Shown here one piece after another: positions 6,492 to 16,323 of a stretch of DNA of 64,000 bases (its first letter is position 1; each line of letters begins with the position of its first letter). A model generated the notes under the pieces. It had not been told where the DNA came from, did no database searches, and was given only the letters and a program-made list of their open reading frames with translations. Both the position numbers and the translations under genes were made by a program. The stretch is from Gammaproteobacteria bacterium (GTDB lineage: Bacteria > Pseudomonadota > Gammaproteobacteria > 21-64-14), in assembly GCA_027013145.1 (NCBI GenBank), contig JALUXX010000004.1, forward strand, positions 1 through 64,000. Direction: 5' to 3'.

Positions 6492-9400
6492 TCAGGCCGA
6501 GCCCAGGTAGCCGCGCAGGGCCGGGGGAATGGCGCGGCGCAGGAGCGCGTTGCGCGCGTCCCACTCGGCGTGCGCCTCGAGGGGCTCGAGGAAGCGCACC
6601 TCGCGCCCGGCGTGCACGGCGACCGGCACGCCGTCGCGGTAGAGGATGCGGTTGGCGGCGAGCGCGGGGACGCGGGCGCCGGGGGTGACGATGCCGACGA
6701 GGTTGAGCGGGTCGGCGGCGCTGATCGAGACCAGCGCGCCGTCCGCCTCGGCGCGGCGGATCCCGCGCAGCGTGGCGACCGCCTCGGGCAGGGCGTACTG
6801 CTCGCCGGCGGCGTCGGCGAGGAAGCGCCCGCCGCGGATCTCGCCGCGGGCCTCGAGGCGGCGGTAGACGTGGATCAGCTCGCGCCAGGCGGGCAGGCGC
6901 CCGGTCTCGCGCCCGAGGATGCGGCGGAAGACGACGCCGTAACGGCGCAGCAGGGTCCGCGCGATCCGCTCGACGCGCGCGGCGTCCGAACCGGAGACGG
7001 TGCCTGCGCCGGCCCGGTGCGGGCCGGGCGCGGGCGCAACGGCGGCGGGATTCGCGCCGGGGAGCAGCGCCCAGCGTCCCGCGTCCTCGAGCGTGAAGGG
7101 TGCCGGGCGGTGGCGGCCGCCGCACGCGCGGCGGCGGGCGGCGGGCACCAGCAGGGCGCGCAGGCCGTCGAAGCCGTCGGCACCGACGCGGCCCGCGGCG
7201 ACGAGTTCGCCGAGCGCCTCCTCGAGCTGCGTGCGCAGCGGTCCCGTACCCTCGAGGATCTCGTCGAAGAACGAGGCGCCGTGCGCGGCGAGGTACTCCG
7301 CCACGGTGTGTGCGCGCGCCGACAGCTCCGCGCGCGCCGGCGCCGCATCGGCGCCGCCCCAGTCGGCGTAGCCGCGGCGCCCGACCAGCGCGATGGGCGT
7401 GGTGCGCACCGGGCCCGCGCGCGCCGCGGTGCGCGCCGGCGTCAGCCGCGCCCAGCGCACGCGCCCCGCACGGCACAGGGCGTCGAGCCAGTCGGGATCG
7501 TAATCGGCCACGCGCGCGGGCAGCAGGTCCCCCTCCCATGCCGCCGCCGGGGCCTCGAAGCCCTCGAGCTGCTCGAGCACCGCGGCCAGCGCCTGCGCGC
7601 CCGCGCCGCGCGCATCGGGCGCGACCCGCTGCCAGGCGAACAGGAAGCGCATGAACTCGGCGCCCGACACCGGTTCGATCTCGCGGCGCAGGCGCTCGAG
7701 GGTATGGCGCTGGATGCGCGCGAGCAGGCCGCGCTCGCACCATTCCGTGCCGGCCGCGTCCGCGCTGAAGGCGCCGCGCAGCGCAAAGCCCTCCGCCTCC
7801 AGTGCCGCCAGGGCGGCCTCCACCTCGGCGGCCGCGACACCCAGTGCGCGCGCGAGCGCCGCGGCGCTCGCCGGGCCCAGCCCTTCGAGGCGCCCGCGCA
7901 GCACCTCGGTGAGCGCCTCGGCGCGGCTCCGGGGGCGCGCGGCGCCGCCCGCCGGCGGCGTGAGCGGGGGCTCGACGGCCGCGCCCGGGTGGATCGCCTG
8001 CAGTTGCGCCAGGCGCTCGGCGGCCACCGCGAGCGCTCCGGCGGGCGCGGCGCCGCACAGGCGCGCCGCGCGGCCGGCGGCGATCAGCGCCTCCAGGTGC
8101 GCGGCCCAGCCCGCGCCCGCCGCGACCTCCTCCGCGGTCAGGAATCCCAGCAGCATCAGCGCGTCGTGCAACTCGTCGGGGCTCTCCGCGACCGGCCACG
8201 CCTGGGCGCGCACGCGCGCGATGGCCGCGGGATCGAGGCGCCCGAGCCCGCCCGCGGTCTGCGGGTCGAGCCAACGCCGGCTCAGGACCGCCCGGGTACG
8301 GCGTTCCTCGAGCGGGGCGTCGTCGAGGAATGCGTACGGGCGCGCATTGAGGATCTCCTGCGCCAGCGGCGAGGGCTCGGCGAGGTCGCAGGCGAGCACG
8401 CGGATGGACCCCGCCTCGATCCCGGCGAGCACCCGCTCCAGACCGGCCGCGTCCATCGCCTCCTCCAGGCAGTCGCGCAGGGTCTGTTCCACCAGCGGGT
8501 GGTCGGGGACCTCGCGGTCGCCGGCGAGGTTCTCCGCGCACGCGACCTGATCGGGGAAGGCCGCCCCGAGGAGGTCCTCGGCGCGCATGCGCTGGATCTG
8601 CGGGGGCGTGCGCCGCCCGCCCTGAAAGCGCGGGAGCGCGAGCGCGATCGTCGCGACCCAGCGCCAGCGGGTGGTGAACAGCGGCGCGGCGAGGAGCGCC
8701 TGGACGAGCACGGCGCGGGCGCTCGCCGGGTGCAGATAACGCGCGACCTCCGCGAGCGGGAAGCTGTGCGCCGCGGTCAGCGAGAGGACGATCGCATCCT
8801 CGGTCGCCGCCGCCTGCAGCTCGAAGTTGAACTTGCGGCAGAAGCGCTTGCGCAGGGCGAGGCCCCAGGCGCGGTTGATGCGGCTGCCGAAGGGCGCGTG
8901 CACCACGAGCTGCATCCCGCCGGACTCGTCGAAGAAACGCTCGAGGATCACGGTGTCCTCGGTCGGGAGCGCGCCGAGCGCGGCGTGGGCGGCGCCGAGG
9001 TACTCGGCGATCTGGGCCGCCGCGGCGGGTCCGAGCCCCCGGTCCGCGGCCAGTTCGGCGCCGGCGGCGGCGACGCCGCCGGCGGCCAGCCGCTTCGCGG
9101 TCGCGGCGCGCAGCCGCGAGACGGCGCGGGAGAGTTCGTCGCTGCGCCCCGGGGCCTCGCCGATCCAGAACGGCAGGTTGGGCGGTTGACCGCGTGCGTC
9201 CTCGACCCGCACCGTGCCCGCCTCCACCCGCCGGATGCGGTAGGAGTGGTTGCCGAGCTGGAAGATGTCCCCGGCGAGGCTCTCGATGGCGAAGTCCTCG
9301 TTGAGCGTGCCGATGAAGCGCCCCTCGGGTTCGAGGATCACCTGGTAGTCGGCGAGATCGGGGATGGTGCCCCCGCCGGTGAGGGCGGTGAGCCGCGTCC

Positions 9401-10838
9401 CGCGCCGCGCCCGCAGACGGCGGTGCACGCCGTCGCGGTGGATCAGCGCGCCGCGGCGTCCGCGCCCGGTGGCGAAGCCCGCGGCGAGCACCCGCACCAC
9501 GGCGTCGAAGTCCGCGCGCGCGAGGTCGCGGTAGGGCGCGGCGCGGGTGAAGCAGGCGTAGAGTTCGTCCTCGCCCCACTCGCGGCAGGCGACCTCGGCG
9601 GCGATCTGCTGCGCGAGGACATCGAGCGGGCGGCGCGGCAGGGCGATGCGGTCGAGTTCCCCGCGAGCGACGGCGTCGAGCAGCGCTGCGCATTCGACCA
9701 GCTCGTCGCGGCTCAACGGGAACAGCCGCCCGCGCGGGGTGCCGGCGACGGCATGGCCCGAGCGCCCGACGCGCTGCAGGAAGGCGGCGATCGAGCGCGG
9801 CGAGCCGAGCTGGCAGACGAGGTCGACGTCGCCGATGTCGATGCCGAGTTCCAGCGAGGCGGTCGCGACCAGCGCACGCAGCGAACCCGCCTTGAGGCGG
9901 CGCTCGGCCTCGAGGCGGTGCTCGCGCGCGAGGCTGCCGTGGTGCGAGGTGACGGCCTCCCCGCCCAGGCGCTCGCCGAGGTGGCGCGCGACGCGCTCGC
10001 ACAGCCGGCGGGTGTTGACGAATACCAGCGTGGTGCGGTGCGCCGCGATCAACTGCGCGAGGCGGTCGTAGATCTCGTCCCAGACCTCCGCCGACATCAC
10101 CGCCTCGAGCGGCGAGGGCGGCAGCTCGAGCGCGAGGTCGCGCGCGCGCACGTGCCCGGCGTCGACGATCGCGCACGCTCCCGCCGCCCCGGTGAGGAAA
10201 CGCGCCACCTCCTCCACCGGGCGCTGCGTGGCCGAGAGCCCGATGCGCACGGGGGGCGCGGGCGTCAGCGCCGCGAGCCGCTCCAGGCTGAGCGCGAGGT
10301 GCGCGCCGCGCTTGTTGGGCGCGAGCGCGTGGATCTCGTCGACGATGACCGTACGCACGGCGCCGAGGAGGCCGCGTCCGCCGTCGCTGGTGAGCAGGAT
10401 GTACAGCGACTCCGGGGTGGTGACCAGGATGTGCGGCGGGTGCCGGCGCATGGCCGCGCGCTCGGACTGCGGCGTATCGCCGGTGCGCACCAGGCTGCGG
10501 ATTTCCACCTCCGGCAGGCCCGCGCGCGCGAGTTCCGCGCGGATCCCGGCCAGCGGTTCCTCGAGGTTGCGCTGGATGTCGTTGGACAGGGCCTTGAGCG
10601 GCGAGACGTAGAGCACCCGGGTCGCGTCGGCGAGCCGCCCGGCGAGCCCGTCGCGCACCAGCGCGTCGATGGCGGCGAGGAAGGCAGCGAGCGTCTTGCC
10701 CGAGCCGGTGGGGGCGGCGATCAGCGTATGGCGGTGCGCGCAAAGCGCCCGCCAGGCGCGCGCCTGCACCCCGGTGGGTGCGCCGAAACGGGCCGCGAAC
10801 CAGCGCGCCACGGCCCCATGGAAGCCGACGCTCTCCAT
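6492..10838 (-). CDS. lhr: Lhr-family ATP-dependent helicase
   Basis: 1448 residues, close to long bacterial Lhr (about 1500). Helicase core: APTGSGKT (42-49, Walker A), VDEIHAL (DEIH motif II), GLSATQ (motif III), [15 protein letters not shown], and QRVGRSGHA (motif VI). After the two RecA domains come a winged-helix/beta-barrel region and a long C-terminal extension, as in full-length Lhr, where the extra domain has been linked to DNA repair (including uracil-DNA glycosylase activity in E. coli Lhr). It is a 3'-5' DNA translocase acting in the cytoplasm. The gene is convergent with intI (72-base gap) and starts on its own. The GC content is extreme, which creates long false open frames on the other strand. 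Confidence 0.93.
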   Translation of the reverse strand: MESVGFHGAVARWFAARFGAPTGVQARAWRALCAHRHTLIAAPTGSGKTLAAFLAAIDALVRDGLAGRLADATRVLYVSPLKALSNDIQRNLEEPLAGIRAELARAGLPEVEIRSLVRTGDTPQSERAAMRRHPPHILVTTPESLYILLTSDGGRGLLGAVRTVIVDEIHALAPNKRGAHLALSLERLAALTPAPPVRIGLSATQRPVEEVARFLTGAAGACAIVDAGHVRARDLALELPPSPLEAVMSAEVWDEIYDRLAQLIAAHRTTLVFVNTRRLCERVARHLGERLGGEAVTSHHGSLAREHRLEAERRLKAGSLRALVATASLELGIDIGDVDLVCQLGSPRSIAAFLQRVGRSGHAVAGTPRGRLFPLSRDELVECAALLDAVARGELDRIALPRRPLDVLAQQIAAEVACREWGEDELYACFTRAAPYRDLARADFDAVVRVLAAGFATGRGRRGALIHRDGVHRRLRARRGTRLTALTGGGTIPDLADYQVILEPEGRFIGTLNEDFAIESLAGDIFQLGNHSYRIRRVEAGTVRVEDARGQPPNLPFWIGEAPGRSDELSRAVSRLRAATAKRLAAGGVAAAGAELAADRGLGPAAAAQIAEYLGAAHAALGALPTEDTVILERFFDESGGMQLVVHAPFGSRINRAWGLALRKRFCRKFNFELQAAATEDAIVLSLTAAHSFPLAEVARYLHPASARAVLVQALLAAPLFTTRWRWVATIALALPRFQGGRRTPPQIQRMRAEDLLGAAFPDQVACAENLAGDREVPDHPLVEQTLRDCLEEAMDAAGLERVLAGIEAGSIRVLACDLAEPSPLAQEILNARPYAFLDDAPLEERRTRAVLSRRWLDPQTAGGLGRLDPAAIARVRAQAWPVAESPDELHDALMLLGFLTAEEVAAGAGWAAHLEALIAAGRAARLCGAAPAGALAVAAERLAQLQAIHPGAAVEPPLTPPAGGAARPRSRAEALTEVLRGRLEGLGPASAAALARALGVAAAEVEAALAALEAEGFALRGAFSADAAGTEWCERGLLARIQRHTLERLRREIEPVSGAEFMRFLFAWQRVAPDARGAGAQALAAVLEQLEGFEAPAAAWEGDLLPARVADYDPDWLDALCRAGRVRWARLTPARTAARAGPVRTTPIALVGRRGYADWGGADAAPARAELSARAHTVAEYLAAHGASFFDEILEGTGPLRTQLEEALGELVAAGRVGADGFDGLRALLVPAARRRACGGRHRPAPFTLEDAGRWALLPGANPAAVAPAPGPHRAGAGTVSGSDAARVERIARTLLRRYGVVFRRILGRETGRLPAWRELIHVYRRLEARGEIRGGRFLADAAGEQYALPEAVATLRGIRRAEADGALVSISAADPLNLVGIVTPGARVPALAANRILYRDGVPVAVHAGREVRFLEPLEAHAEWDARNALLRRAIPPALRGYLGSA

Positions 10839-10889
10839 CCCGGCAGTATGCGCCCGGGCGGGGGCGCGGTCACCCGCGCCCCCGCCGCC

Positions 10890-11078
10890 TCAGGACTCGC
10901 GCACGCGCAGCGCCCCCGAGGGGCAGTCCTCCACCGCGCGCCGGATCGCCGCCGCGTCCGCGCCGGCCGCGTCGATGGTGAAATTCCCCTTCTCGTCGAC
11001 CCGGAATACCTGCGGCAACGCCTTCACGCAGCGCCCGCTGTGGATGCACATCTCCTCGTCCCATTCGACCTGGATCAT
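10890..11078 (-). CDS. Small ferredoxin-like Fe-S protein (Fer4_19 type)
   Basis: 62 residues, MIQVEWDEEMCIHSGRCV... with C11 and C17 (CIHSGRC) and a late C52-P (EDCPSGAL). This three-cysteine pattern with C-x5-C and CPSGA matches small divergent mono-cluster ferredoxins (Fer4_19), often annotated as (4Fe-4S) mono-cluster proteins; the cluster type cannot be told by eye. GAGGAGAGG lies 4 bases before the ATG. It stands 51 bases upstream of lhr on the same strand and may share its transcript. The redox partner is unknown. Confidence 0.75.
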   Translation of the reverse strand: MIQVEWDEEMCIHSGRCVKALPQVFRVDEKGNFTIDAAGADAAAIRRAVEDCPSGALRVRES

Positions 11079-11261
11079 CGACCTCTCCTCCCGTCGCGGC
11101 GGCGCGCCCGGCCTCGAAGCCCCGAATATAGCGCCGCCGCCCGCGCGGATCACCCGGGAGCGGTCGGGCGCATGCCGCCGCGCCGGGTGCGCTATGCTGC
11201 ATCCGGTACGGCGCGCGGCGGGGGGCGGCGCGCCGGCGGATGGCGAGGGGAGGGGCCGACG

Positions 11262-12110
11262 ATGGATACGTTTCCGGACTGGAGCACCGCCCTGCGCGGT
11301 GCGTTCGCGCAGATCGCCGAGCGCCTCGCGCAGCTCGCGCCGAGTCTGCTGGGGGCGCTCGCGTTGCTGCTCGCGGGGTGGATCCTCGCGCGGATCCTGC
11401 GCGCGCTCACGATACGCCTGGCGGGGCTGCTCGACGCGGCCGTCGGGCGCTTCTCGCGGGCGCGTACGCCGGAGCGCCCGAAGGTGCCGCCGGCCTCGAC
11501 CCGGGTGCTCGGGAGCCTGGTGTTCTGGGTCGTGATGCTGTTCTTCCTCACCGCCGCCACGCAGGTGCTCGGCCTCGGGGCGTTCACCGGCTGGCTCAAC
11601 CGGTTGGTGCTCTACCTCCCGACGCTCGTCGCCGGCGTCCTCATCGTGCTCGCGGGCCTCCTGCTCGGCGCGCTCGCCCGCGATCTCGTGCTCGCCGCCC
11701 CGGCGCCGGCGGCGCCCGCCCAACGCGCCCTGCTCGCGCGCGCCGTGCAGTCGGCGATCCTCCTGGCCTCGGTGCTCATCGGCGCCGAGCAGATCGGACT
11801 CGACGTGACCTTCCTGGTCCTGCTCGCGACCGTCGCGGCGGCCGCGCTGCTGGGCGGGGTCGCGCTCGCCGTCAGCCTCGGCTCGCGCACGCTGGTGAGC
11901 AACCTCATCGGCGCGCAGTACCTGCGCCAGTACTACCGCGTGGGACAGACCCTGCGCATCGGGGCCCACGAGGGCACCGTATTGGAGCTGACGACGACCG
12001 GCATCGTCCTCGATACCCCGGAAGGGCGGGTGATGCTGCCCGGAAAGGTGTTCGGCGAGGAGCCCACCGTGCTGCGCACGGCGGCCGCCGACGGCGGCGA
12101 CGGGGGCTGA
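11262..12110 (+). CDS. MscS/CmpX-like mechanosensitive channel family protein
   Basis: 282 residues. About four membrane segments: around 26-46, 83-105, 121-145 and 165-205, the last two in Ala/Leu-rich helices. A short cytoplasmic beta-domain begins at VGQTLRIGAHEGTVLEL and continues GRVMLPGKVF, as in MscS. The paired amphipathic helix type (YLPTLVAGVLIVLAGLLLG) is the conserved helix of the CmpX group. It would sit in the inner membrane and respond to tension or modulate ion balance. The ATG was chosen over longer frames because GAGGGGAGGGG precedes it. Only 3 bases separate it from the next gene, so it heads a three-gene operon with the MgtE proteins. Confidence 0.78.
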   Translation: MDTFPDWSTALRGAFAQIAERLAQLAPSLLGALALLLAGWILARILRALTIRLAGLLDAAVGRFSRARTPERPKVPPASTRVLGSLVFWVVMLFFLTAATQVLGLGAFTGWLNRLVLYLPTLVAGVLIVLAGLLLGALARDLVLAAPAPAAPAQRALLARAVQSAILLASVLIGAEQIGLDVTFLVLLATVAAAALLGGVALAVSLGSRTLVSNLIGAQYLRQYYRVGQTLRIGAHEGTVLELTTTGIVLDTPEGRVMLPGKVFGEEPTVLRTAAADGGDGG

Positions 12111-12113
12111 TCG

Positions 12114-12968
12114 ATGGGCGCCGAGACGCTGTCGCTCGCCTTCATCGACGCCCACCCGGAGGCGGCCGCGCGCGTGATCGAGCGGCTCGCGCCCGCGGAC
12201 GCCGCGCCCCTGCTCGCCGCCGGACCCGCGCGGCGGATCGCCCCGATGGCGCTCGCCATGGCGCCGTTCCATACCGCGCGCTGCCTCGAGGCCATGGCGC
12301 CGGACGCCGCGGCCGCGATCCTGGGGGCGCTCCCGGTACCCCTCGGCGCCGCGGTGCTGCGCCACCTCGACGCGGTGCGCCGCCGCGCGCTGCTCGGGGA
12401 CCTGCCCGCCGCGCGCGCGGCGCTGCTGCGCACCATGATCGCCTATCCGGAGCAGACGGTCGGCGCCTGGATGGACCCGGACACGCCGATGCTGCGCGCC
12501 GACCGCACCGCCGCCGACGCCCTCGGGCGGCTGCGCGCGATGCGCGACCCCGATCGCGCCGACCGCGTCTACGTGACCGACGCCGGCGGGCGGCCGGCGG
12601 GCGTCGTCTCCGCGGGCCGGCTCCTGCGCGCCGACCCCGAGGCGGCGCTGGGCACGCTGGCGGTGCCGGCGCCGGCGGTGTTGAGCGTGCGCGCGAGCGT
12701 GGCGGCGATCGAACCCCTGTCCGCGTGGGACGCCACCGGCGCGCTCCCCGTGACCGAGTGGGGCGGGCGCCTCGTCGGCGCCCTGCACCGCGCCGATCTG
12801 GTGCGGGCGCTCGCGGGGGGCGGGGCGCAGGGGGAGCCCCCGGCCCTCGGCGAGGCGTTCGGCGTCCTGCTGCGCGGCTATGGCGCGGCGCTCGCCGCCC
12901 TCGTCGAAACCGGTCTGGGCGCGGCGCGCGGCGCCGGCCGCGCGGAGGGAACCCACGATGGGCGCTGA
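12114..12968 (+). CDS. Soluble MgtE-N/CBS protein lacking the transport domain
   Basis: 284 residues, all Ala/Arg-rich helices followed by a CBS-like pair. The first about 130 residues form the MgtE N-terminal superhelix (repeats such as RVIERLAPADAAPLLAAG). The next part matches the MgtE CBS module (TVGAWMDPDTPMLRADRTAADAL, then YVTDAGGRPAGVV and a second half ending LVGALHRADLVRAL). No transmembrane region follows. In MgtE these cytoplasmic domains sense Mg2+ and lock the pore. It begins 3 bases after the channel gene and overlaps mgtE by 11 bases, so the two should be made together. A stand-alone sensor that pairs with MgtE is inferred. Confidence 0.75.
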   Translation: MGAETLSLAFIDAHPEAAARVIERLAPADAAPLLAAGPARRIAPMALAMAPFHTARCLEAMAPDAAAAILGALPVPLGAAVLRHLDAVRRRALLGDLPAARAALLRTMIAYPEQTVGAWMDPDTPMLRADRTAADALGRLRAMRDPDRADRVYVTDAGGRPAGVVSAGRLLRADPEAALGTLAVPAPAVLSVRASVAAIEPLSAWDATGALPVTEWGGRLVGALHRADLVRALAGGGAQGEPPALGEAFGVLLRGYGAALAALVETGLGAARGAGRAEGTHDGR

Positions 12969-14265
12969 CACGGCGGTCGCGGTCGCGGCGCTGAACCGCC
13001 GCTTCCTTCTGGACTATCCGCGCGAGGCCGCGGCACGGCTGGAGGACCTCCCGGACGACGAGGCGGCGGCGCTGCTCGCGGGCGAACCGGTGCACGTGGC
13101 GGCGCCGGTGTGGGACGCCCTGAGCCCGGACCGCGAGGACGCCCTCCTCGCCCGGCTGCCGGCGGAGGCGGCGGCGCGACTCGTCGCGGCGCTCGCGCCG
13201 GCGCGCGCGGCCGCCCTGCTCCGGCGTCTGGAGGCGACGCCGCGCGCGGCGCTGCTCGCACGCCTCGACCCCGCGGTGGCGCGCGAGCTGGGCGGGCTGC
13301 TCGCCTATCCGCCGGACACCGCGGGCGCGCTGATGGACCCGCGGGTGACCGTGTTGCGGGGCGACCTGCCCGCCGCCGCGGCGCTCGCCCGGCTGCGCGA
13401 ACGCACCGCGCCGCGCGCGCGGGAGATCTACGTCGCGGGCGGCGACGGACGCATCGAGGGCCGCGTCGCCGTCGAGGAACTCGCCGTGGCGGAGCCGGGG
13501 GCGGCGCTCGCGGCGCTGGCCCGCCCGCTCGCCGCCTCCGTGCAGGAGCTGGCCCCGCGCGAGGAGGCCGTGGAACGCTTCGAGCGCGCGCGGGCGGCGG
13601 AGCTTCCGGTGCTGGACTTCGAGGGCCGCGCGGTGGGCGTGATCCGCCAGTCCGCGCTCGTCGCGGCCCTGCAGGCGGAGGCGACCGTGGACATCCAGAC
13701 CATGGTCGGCGCGAGCCGCGACGAGCGCGCCCTCTCGCCCGCGGGGTTCGCGGTGCGCATGCGCCTGCCGTGGCTCGAGATCAACCTGCTGACGGCGTTT
13801 CTCGCCGCCTCGGTGGTGGGCCTGTTCGAGGGCACCATCGCGAAGTTCACCGCCCTCGCCGTGCTCCTGCCGGTGGTCGCCGGCCAGTCCGGCAACGCCG
13901 GCGCCCAGGCGCTCGCCGTCACCATGCGCGGGCTCGCGCTGCGCGAGATCGGAGTGCGCCACTGGCCGCGGGTGGTCGGCAAGGAGGTCACGGCCGGCGC
14001 GCTCAACGGCATCGCCATCGCGCTGACCACCGCCGCCGGGGTGTACGTGTGGAGCCGCTCGCCCGGCCTAGCCGGCGTGATCGCCATCGCCATGGTCGTC
14101 TCCATGGTGGCCGCGGGTTTCGCCGGCGCGGTGATCCCGATCCTGCTGACCCGCGCGGGTCAGGACCCCGCGCAGTCCTCGTCGATCGTGCTGACGACGA
14201 TCACCGACATCACCGGCTTCTTCTCGTTCCTGGGGACGGCAACCCTGCTTCAGAGGTTCCTGTAG
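12958..14265 (+). CDS. mgtE: Magnesium transporter MgtE
   Basis: 435 residues, normal for MgtE. N-domain about 1-120, CBS pair about 121-245 (LLAYPPDTAGALMDPRVTVL; IYVAGGDGRIEG), a connecting helix, then five membrane helices from about residue 265. These contain the family signature LPVVAGQSGNAGAQALAV and a final TTITDITGFFSF. It carries Mg2+ (or similar divalent cations) into the cell, with the cytoplasmic domains gating it. The start at 12958 is chosen for GGAGGG 8 bases upstream; a longer frame exists but lies inside the previous gene. It overlaps the soluble MgtE-N/CBS gene, and both proteins begin MGA(E/D)T, hinting at an old duplication. Confidence 0.92.
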   Translation: MGADTAVAVAALNRRFLLDYPREAAARLEDLPDDEAAALLAGEPVHVAAPVWDALSPDREDALLARLPAEAAARLVAALAPARAAALLRRLEATPRAALLARLDPAVARELGGLLAYPPDTAGALMDPRVTVLRGDLPAAAALARLRERTAPRAREIYVAGGDGRIEGRVAVEELAVAEPGAALAALARPLAASVQELAPREEAVERFERARAAELPVLDFEGRAVGVIRQSALVAALQAEATVDIQTMVGASRDERALSPAGFAVRMRLPWLEINLLTAFLAASVVGLFEGTIAKFTALAVLLPVVAGQSGNAGAQALAVTMRGLALREIGVRHWPRVVGKEVTAGALNGIAIALTTAAGVYVWSRSPGLAGVIAIAMVVSMVAAGFAGAVIPILLTRAGQDPAQSSSIVLTTITDITGFFSFLGTATLLQRFL

Positions 14266-14373
14266 GGCCGGGCGCCGCTACCGCCGGCCCGTGCAGCGTG
14301 CCATAATACCCGACTATTGCACTCGGTTATGACCGGGTGCCCGAGGTTCTTCCTGCATACGCGGAGGCTGTCG

Positions 14374-15504
14374 ATGGCCGGTAACGTGATCCCGCTCCAC
14401 GAGGCGTCGCCCGGCGGCGCCGCCACCGTCCGCCTGCCCGGCCCGTTCCGCATGTGGCGCGGCGCGACCCTGCCCGAAGTGCAGCTCGCCTGCGAGACCT
14501 GGGGTACGCTCAACGCCGCCCGCGACAACGCCGTGCTGCTGTTCACCGGCCTGTCCCCGGGGCCCCATGCGGCCTCCTCCAGCGAGAACCCGGCGCCGGG
14601 CTGGTGGGAATACATGATCGGGCCGGGCCGGCCGATCGACACGCGCCGCTGGTTCGTCGTGTGCGTCAACTCGCTGGGGAGTTGTTTCGGGACCACGGGT
14701 CCGGCGTCCATCGACCCGCGTACGCACGAGCCCTACCGGCTCGACTTCCCCGAGCTGGCGGTCGAGGACATCGCCGCGAGCGCCCATGCGGCGCTCGCGG
14801 CCTACGGCATCGGTCACCTGCGCGCGGCGGTCGGCGCCTCGCTCGGCGGCATGGCCGCGCTCGCCTACGCCATGCAGTTTCCGGACGCCCTCGACGACCT
14901 CGTGTGCATCTCCGCGGCCACCCGTGCGACGCCGTTCGCGATCGCCATGCGCTCGCTGCAGCGCGAGGTCATCCGCAGTGACCCGGCCTGGCAGGGCGGC
15001 TACTATCCCCCCGGCAAGGGCCCCCGCGAAGGGCTGCGCCTGGCGCGCAAGCTCGGGCTGATGTCCTACCGCTCGGCGGTCGAATGGCAGCAGCGCTTCG
15101 GCCGCGAGCGGGTCAAGACCCCGGTCGAGGCGGGCGCGCCGTTCGGGGTAGAATTCGAGATCGAGGCCTACCTGGAACACAACGCGCAGAAGTTCGCCGA
15201 CTCCTTCGATGCCAACGCCTATCTCTACCTGTCGCGGGCGATGGACCGTTTCGACGCCGCCGAGCACGGCGGCACCGTGGAGGCGGGTCTGGCCCGCATC
15301 CGCGCCCGGCGCACGCTGGTGATCGGGGTGGAGACGGACTTCCTGTTCCCGATGCAGCAGCAGGAGGAGATCGCCGCGGGCCTCTACGCCGCGGGGCGCA
15401 GCGTGAGCTTCGTCCCCCTGGCATCGATTCACGGCCACGACGCGTTCCTGGTCGACCGCGAGCGCTTCGCCCCGGTGATCGAACGCTTCTTCGACGCGGA
15501 CTGA
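14374..15504 (+). CDS. metX: MetX-family acyltransferase (homoserine or serine O-acyltransferase)
   Basis: 376 residues, alpha/beta-hydrolase fold. Catalytic triad: S156 (GASLGGM), D322 (VETDFLFP) and H355 (SIHGHDAFL). The oxyanion region and WWEYMIGPGRPIDT plus VNSLGSCFGTTGP are typical of the MetX superfamily. MetX acetylates homoserine for methionine synthesis, but some proteobacterial members are serine O-succinyltransferases feeding cysteine synthesis. The SLGSCFG and GASLGG variants here look to me more like the latter, without certainty. Start chosen at 14374 because GGAGG sits 7 bases upstream; an ATG at 14317 has none. The next gene follows after 21 bases. Confidence 0.85.
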   Translation: MAGNVIPLHEASPGGAATVRLPGPFRMWRGATLPEVQLACETWGTLNAARDNAVLLFTGLSPGPHAASSSENPAPGWWEYMIGPGRPIDTRRWFVVCVNSLGSCFGTTGPASIDPRTHEPYRLDFPELAVEDIAASAHAALAAYGIGHLRAAVGASLGGMAALAYAMQFPDALDDLVCISAATRATPFAIAMRSLQREVIRSDPAWQGGYYPPGKGPREGLRLARKLGLMSYRSAVEWQQRFGRERVKTPVEAGAPFGVEFEIEAYLEHNAQKFADSFDANAYLYLSRAMDRFDAAEHGGTVEAGLARIRARRTLVIGVETDFLFPMQQQEEIAAGLYAAGRSVSFVPLASIHGHDAFLVDRERFAPVIERFFDAD

Positions 15505-15525
15505 GACACAACGGAGCGGAAAGCG

Positions 15526-15837
15526 GTGGCGCGCACTCGCAATCAAACCTACGTCGGGCTCTCGGCCGACGCCTACGGCGGCATGACCGCCACCGGGACG
15601 ATCGTCCGCGACGCCTGGGTCTTCGAACTGCTGCCCGAAGGCGAGGAGTGCGCCGGATGGTCGTTCGAGCGCATCCAGGCCCTGTACGACCGGGTCAGCG
15701 CCGCGTGGGAGCCCTACGGTCATCTGGTCAGCCGCCTGCCGCCGGAGCTCGCCGAACGCCACCGGCGCATCTACGACGCCGCCACCGAACGGGCGCGCGC
15801 ACTCGGTTGGCCGCCGCAGCTCGACGAGGACGACTGA
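15526..15837 (+). CDS. Conserved hypothetical protein downstream of metX
   Basis: 103 residues, GTG start with GGAGCGGAAAG upstream. Soluble; the centre (TYVGLSADAYGGMTATGTIV, then CAGWSFERIQALYDRVSAAW) reads as a real, conserved domain that I cannot assign. It ends in an acidic tail (LDEDD). It lies 21 bases after metX, so it is probably cotranscribed. No catalytic motif is evident. Confidence 0.7.
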   Translation: MARTRNQTYVGLSADAYGGMTATGTIVRDAWVFELLPEGEECAGWSFERIQALYDRVSAAWEPYGHLVSRLPPELAERHRRIYDAATERARALGWPPQLDEDD

Positions 15838-15924
15838 CCGGCGCGCGCACTCCCGCGGAACCCCGCCCGGCGCCGCCGCGGGCGCGCCGGCGTTCCGCTG
15901 TACGGAGCGCGGGCCGTGGCGCGG

Positions 15925-16305
15925 CTACGGCGCCGCGCCGCGCGCCCGATTTCGTCTGACGGCCCCGGCGTAGACCGCGACGTTGAAAGCGACGAGCAGT
16001 GCGCCGAGGACGTACTGCATCTCGTGCGTGAGCCCCGGCGGGTAGAGCAGTCGCCCGACGTAGTGTTCGATGAACCCGCCGCGATAGCCGGCCTCCCCGG
16101 CGAGCCGGCGCAGGCGCAGCTCGAGGACGGTGAGCGGGCAGACCGCCCCGCTGAATTCCACCCACGCCCCCCACAGCAGGGCCGGCAGGTGCAGCGCGGC
16201 CAGGCGCAGGCGGCGCCAGGCGAGCGCGCCGCCGAAGATCACGAACAGCACGAACGCGAGATGCGTGAGCAGTACGGCGTCGGCGAGCACGGCGGCGGCG
16301 GGCAT
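15925..16305 (-). CDS. DUF2784 family membrane protein
   Basis: 126 residues with three or four membrane segments (about 5-27, 34-52, 95-115). Contains LLTHLAFVLFVIFGGALA and a C-terminal HEMQYVLGALLVAFN, both characteristic of DUF2784. Also typical is ECPL-like GAVCPLTVLE in the middle. Role unknown; inner-membrane. It follows the lipase-like gene by 18 bases on the same strand and closes that operon. Confidence 0.78.
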   Translation of the reverse strand: MPAAAVLADAVLLTHLAFVLFVIFGGALAWRRLRLAALHLPALLWGAWVEFSGAVCPLTVLELRLRRLAGEAGYRGGFIEHYVGRLLYPPGLTHEMQYVLGALLVAFNVAVYAGAVRRNRARGAAP

Positions 16306-16323
16306 GCCCCGATCCGGTGCCGT

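Noticed and set aside
6462-12110. 1882-residue plus-strand frame across lhr
   Set aside because: Low-complexity product opposite the clear helicase motifs; only its final 282 residues (11262-12110) are a real gene.
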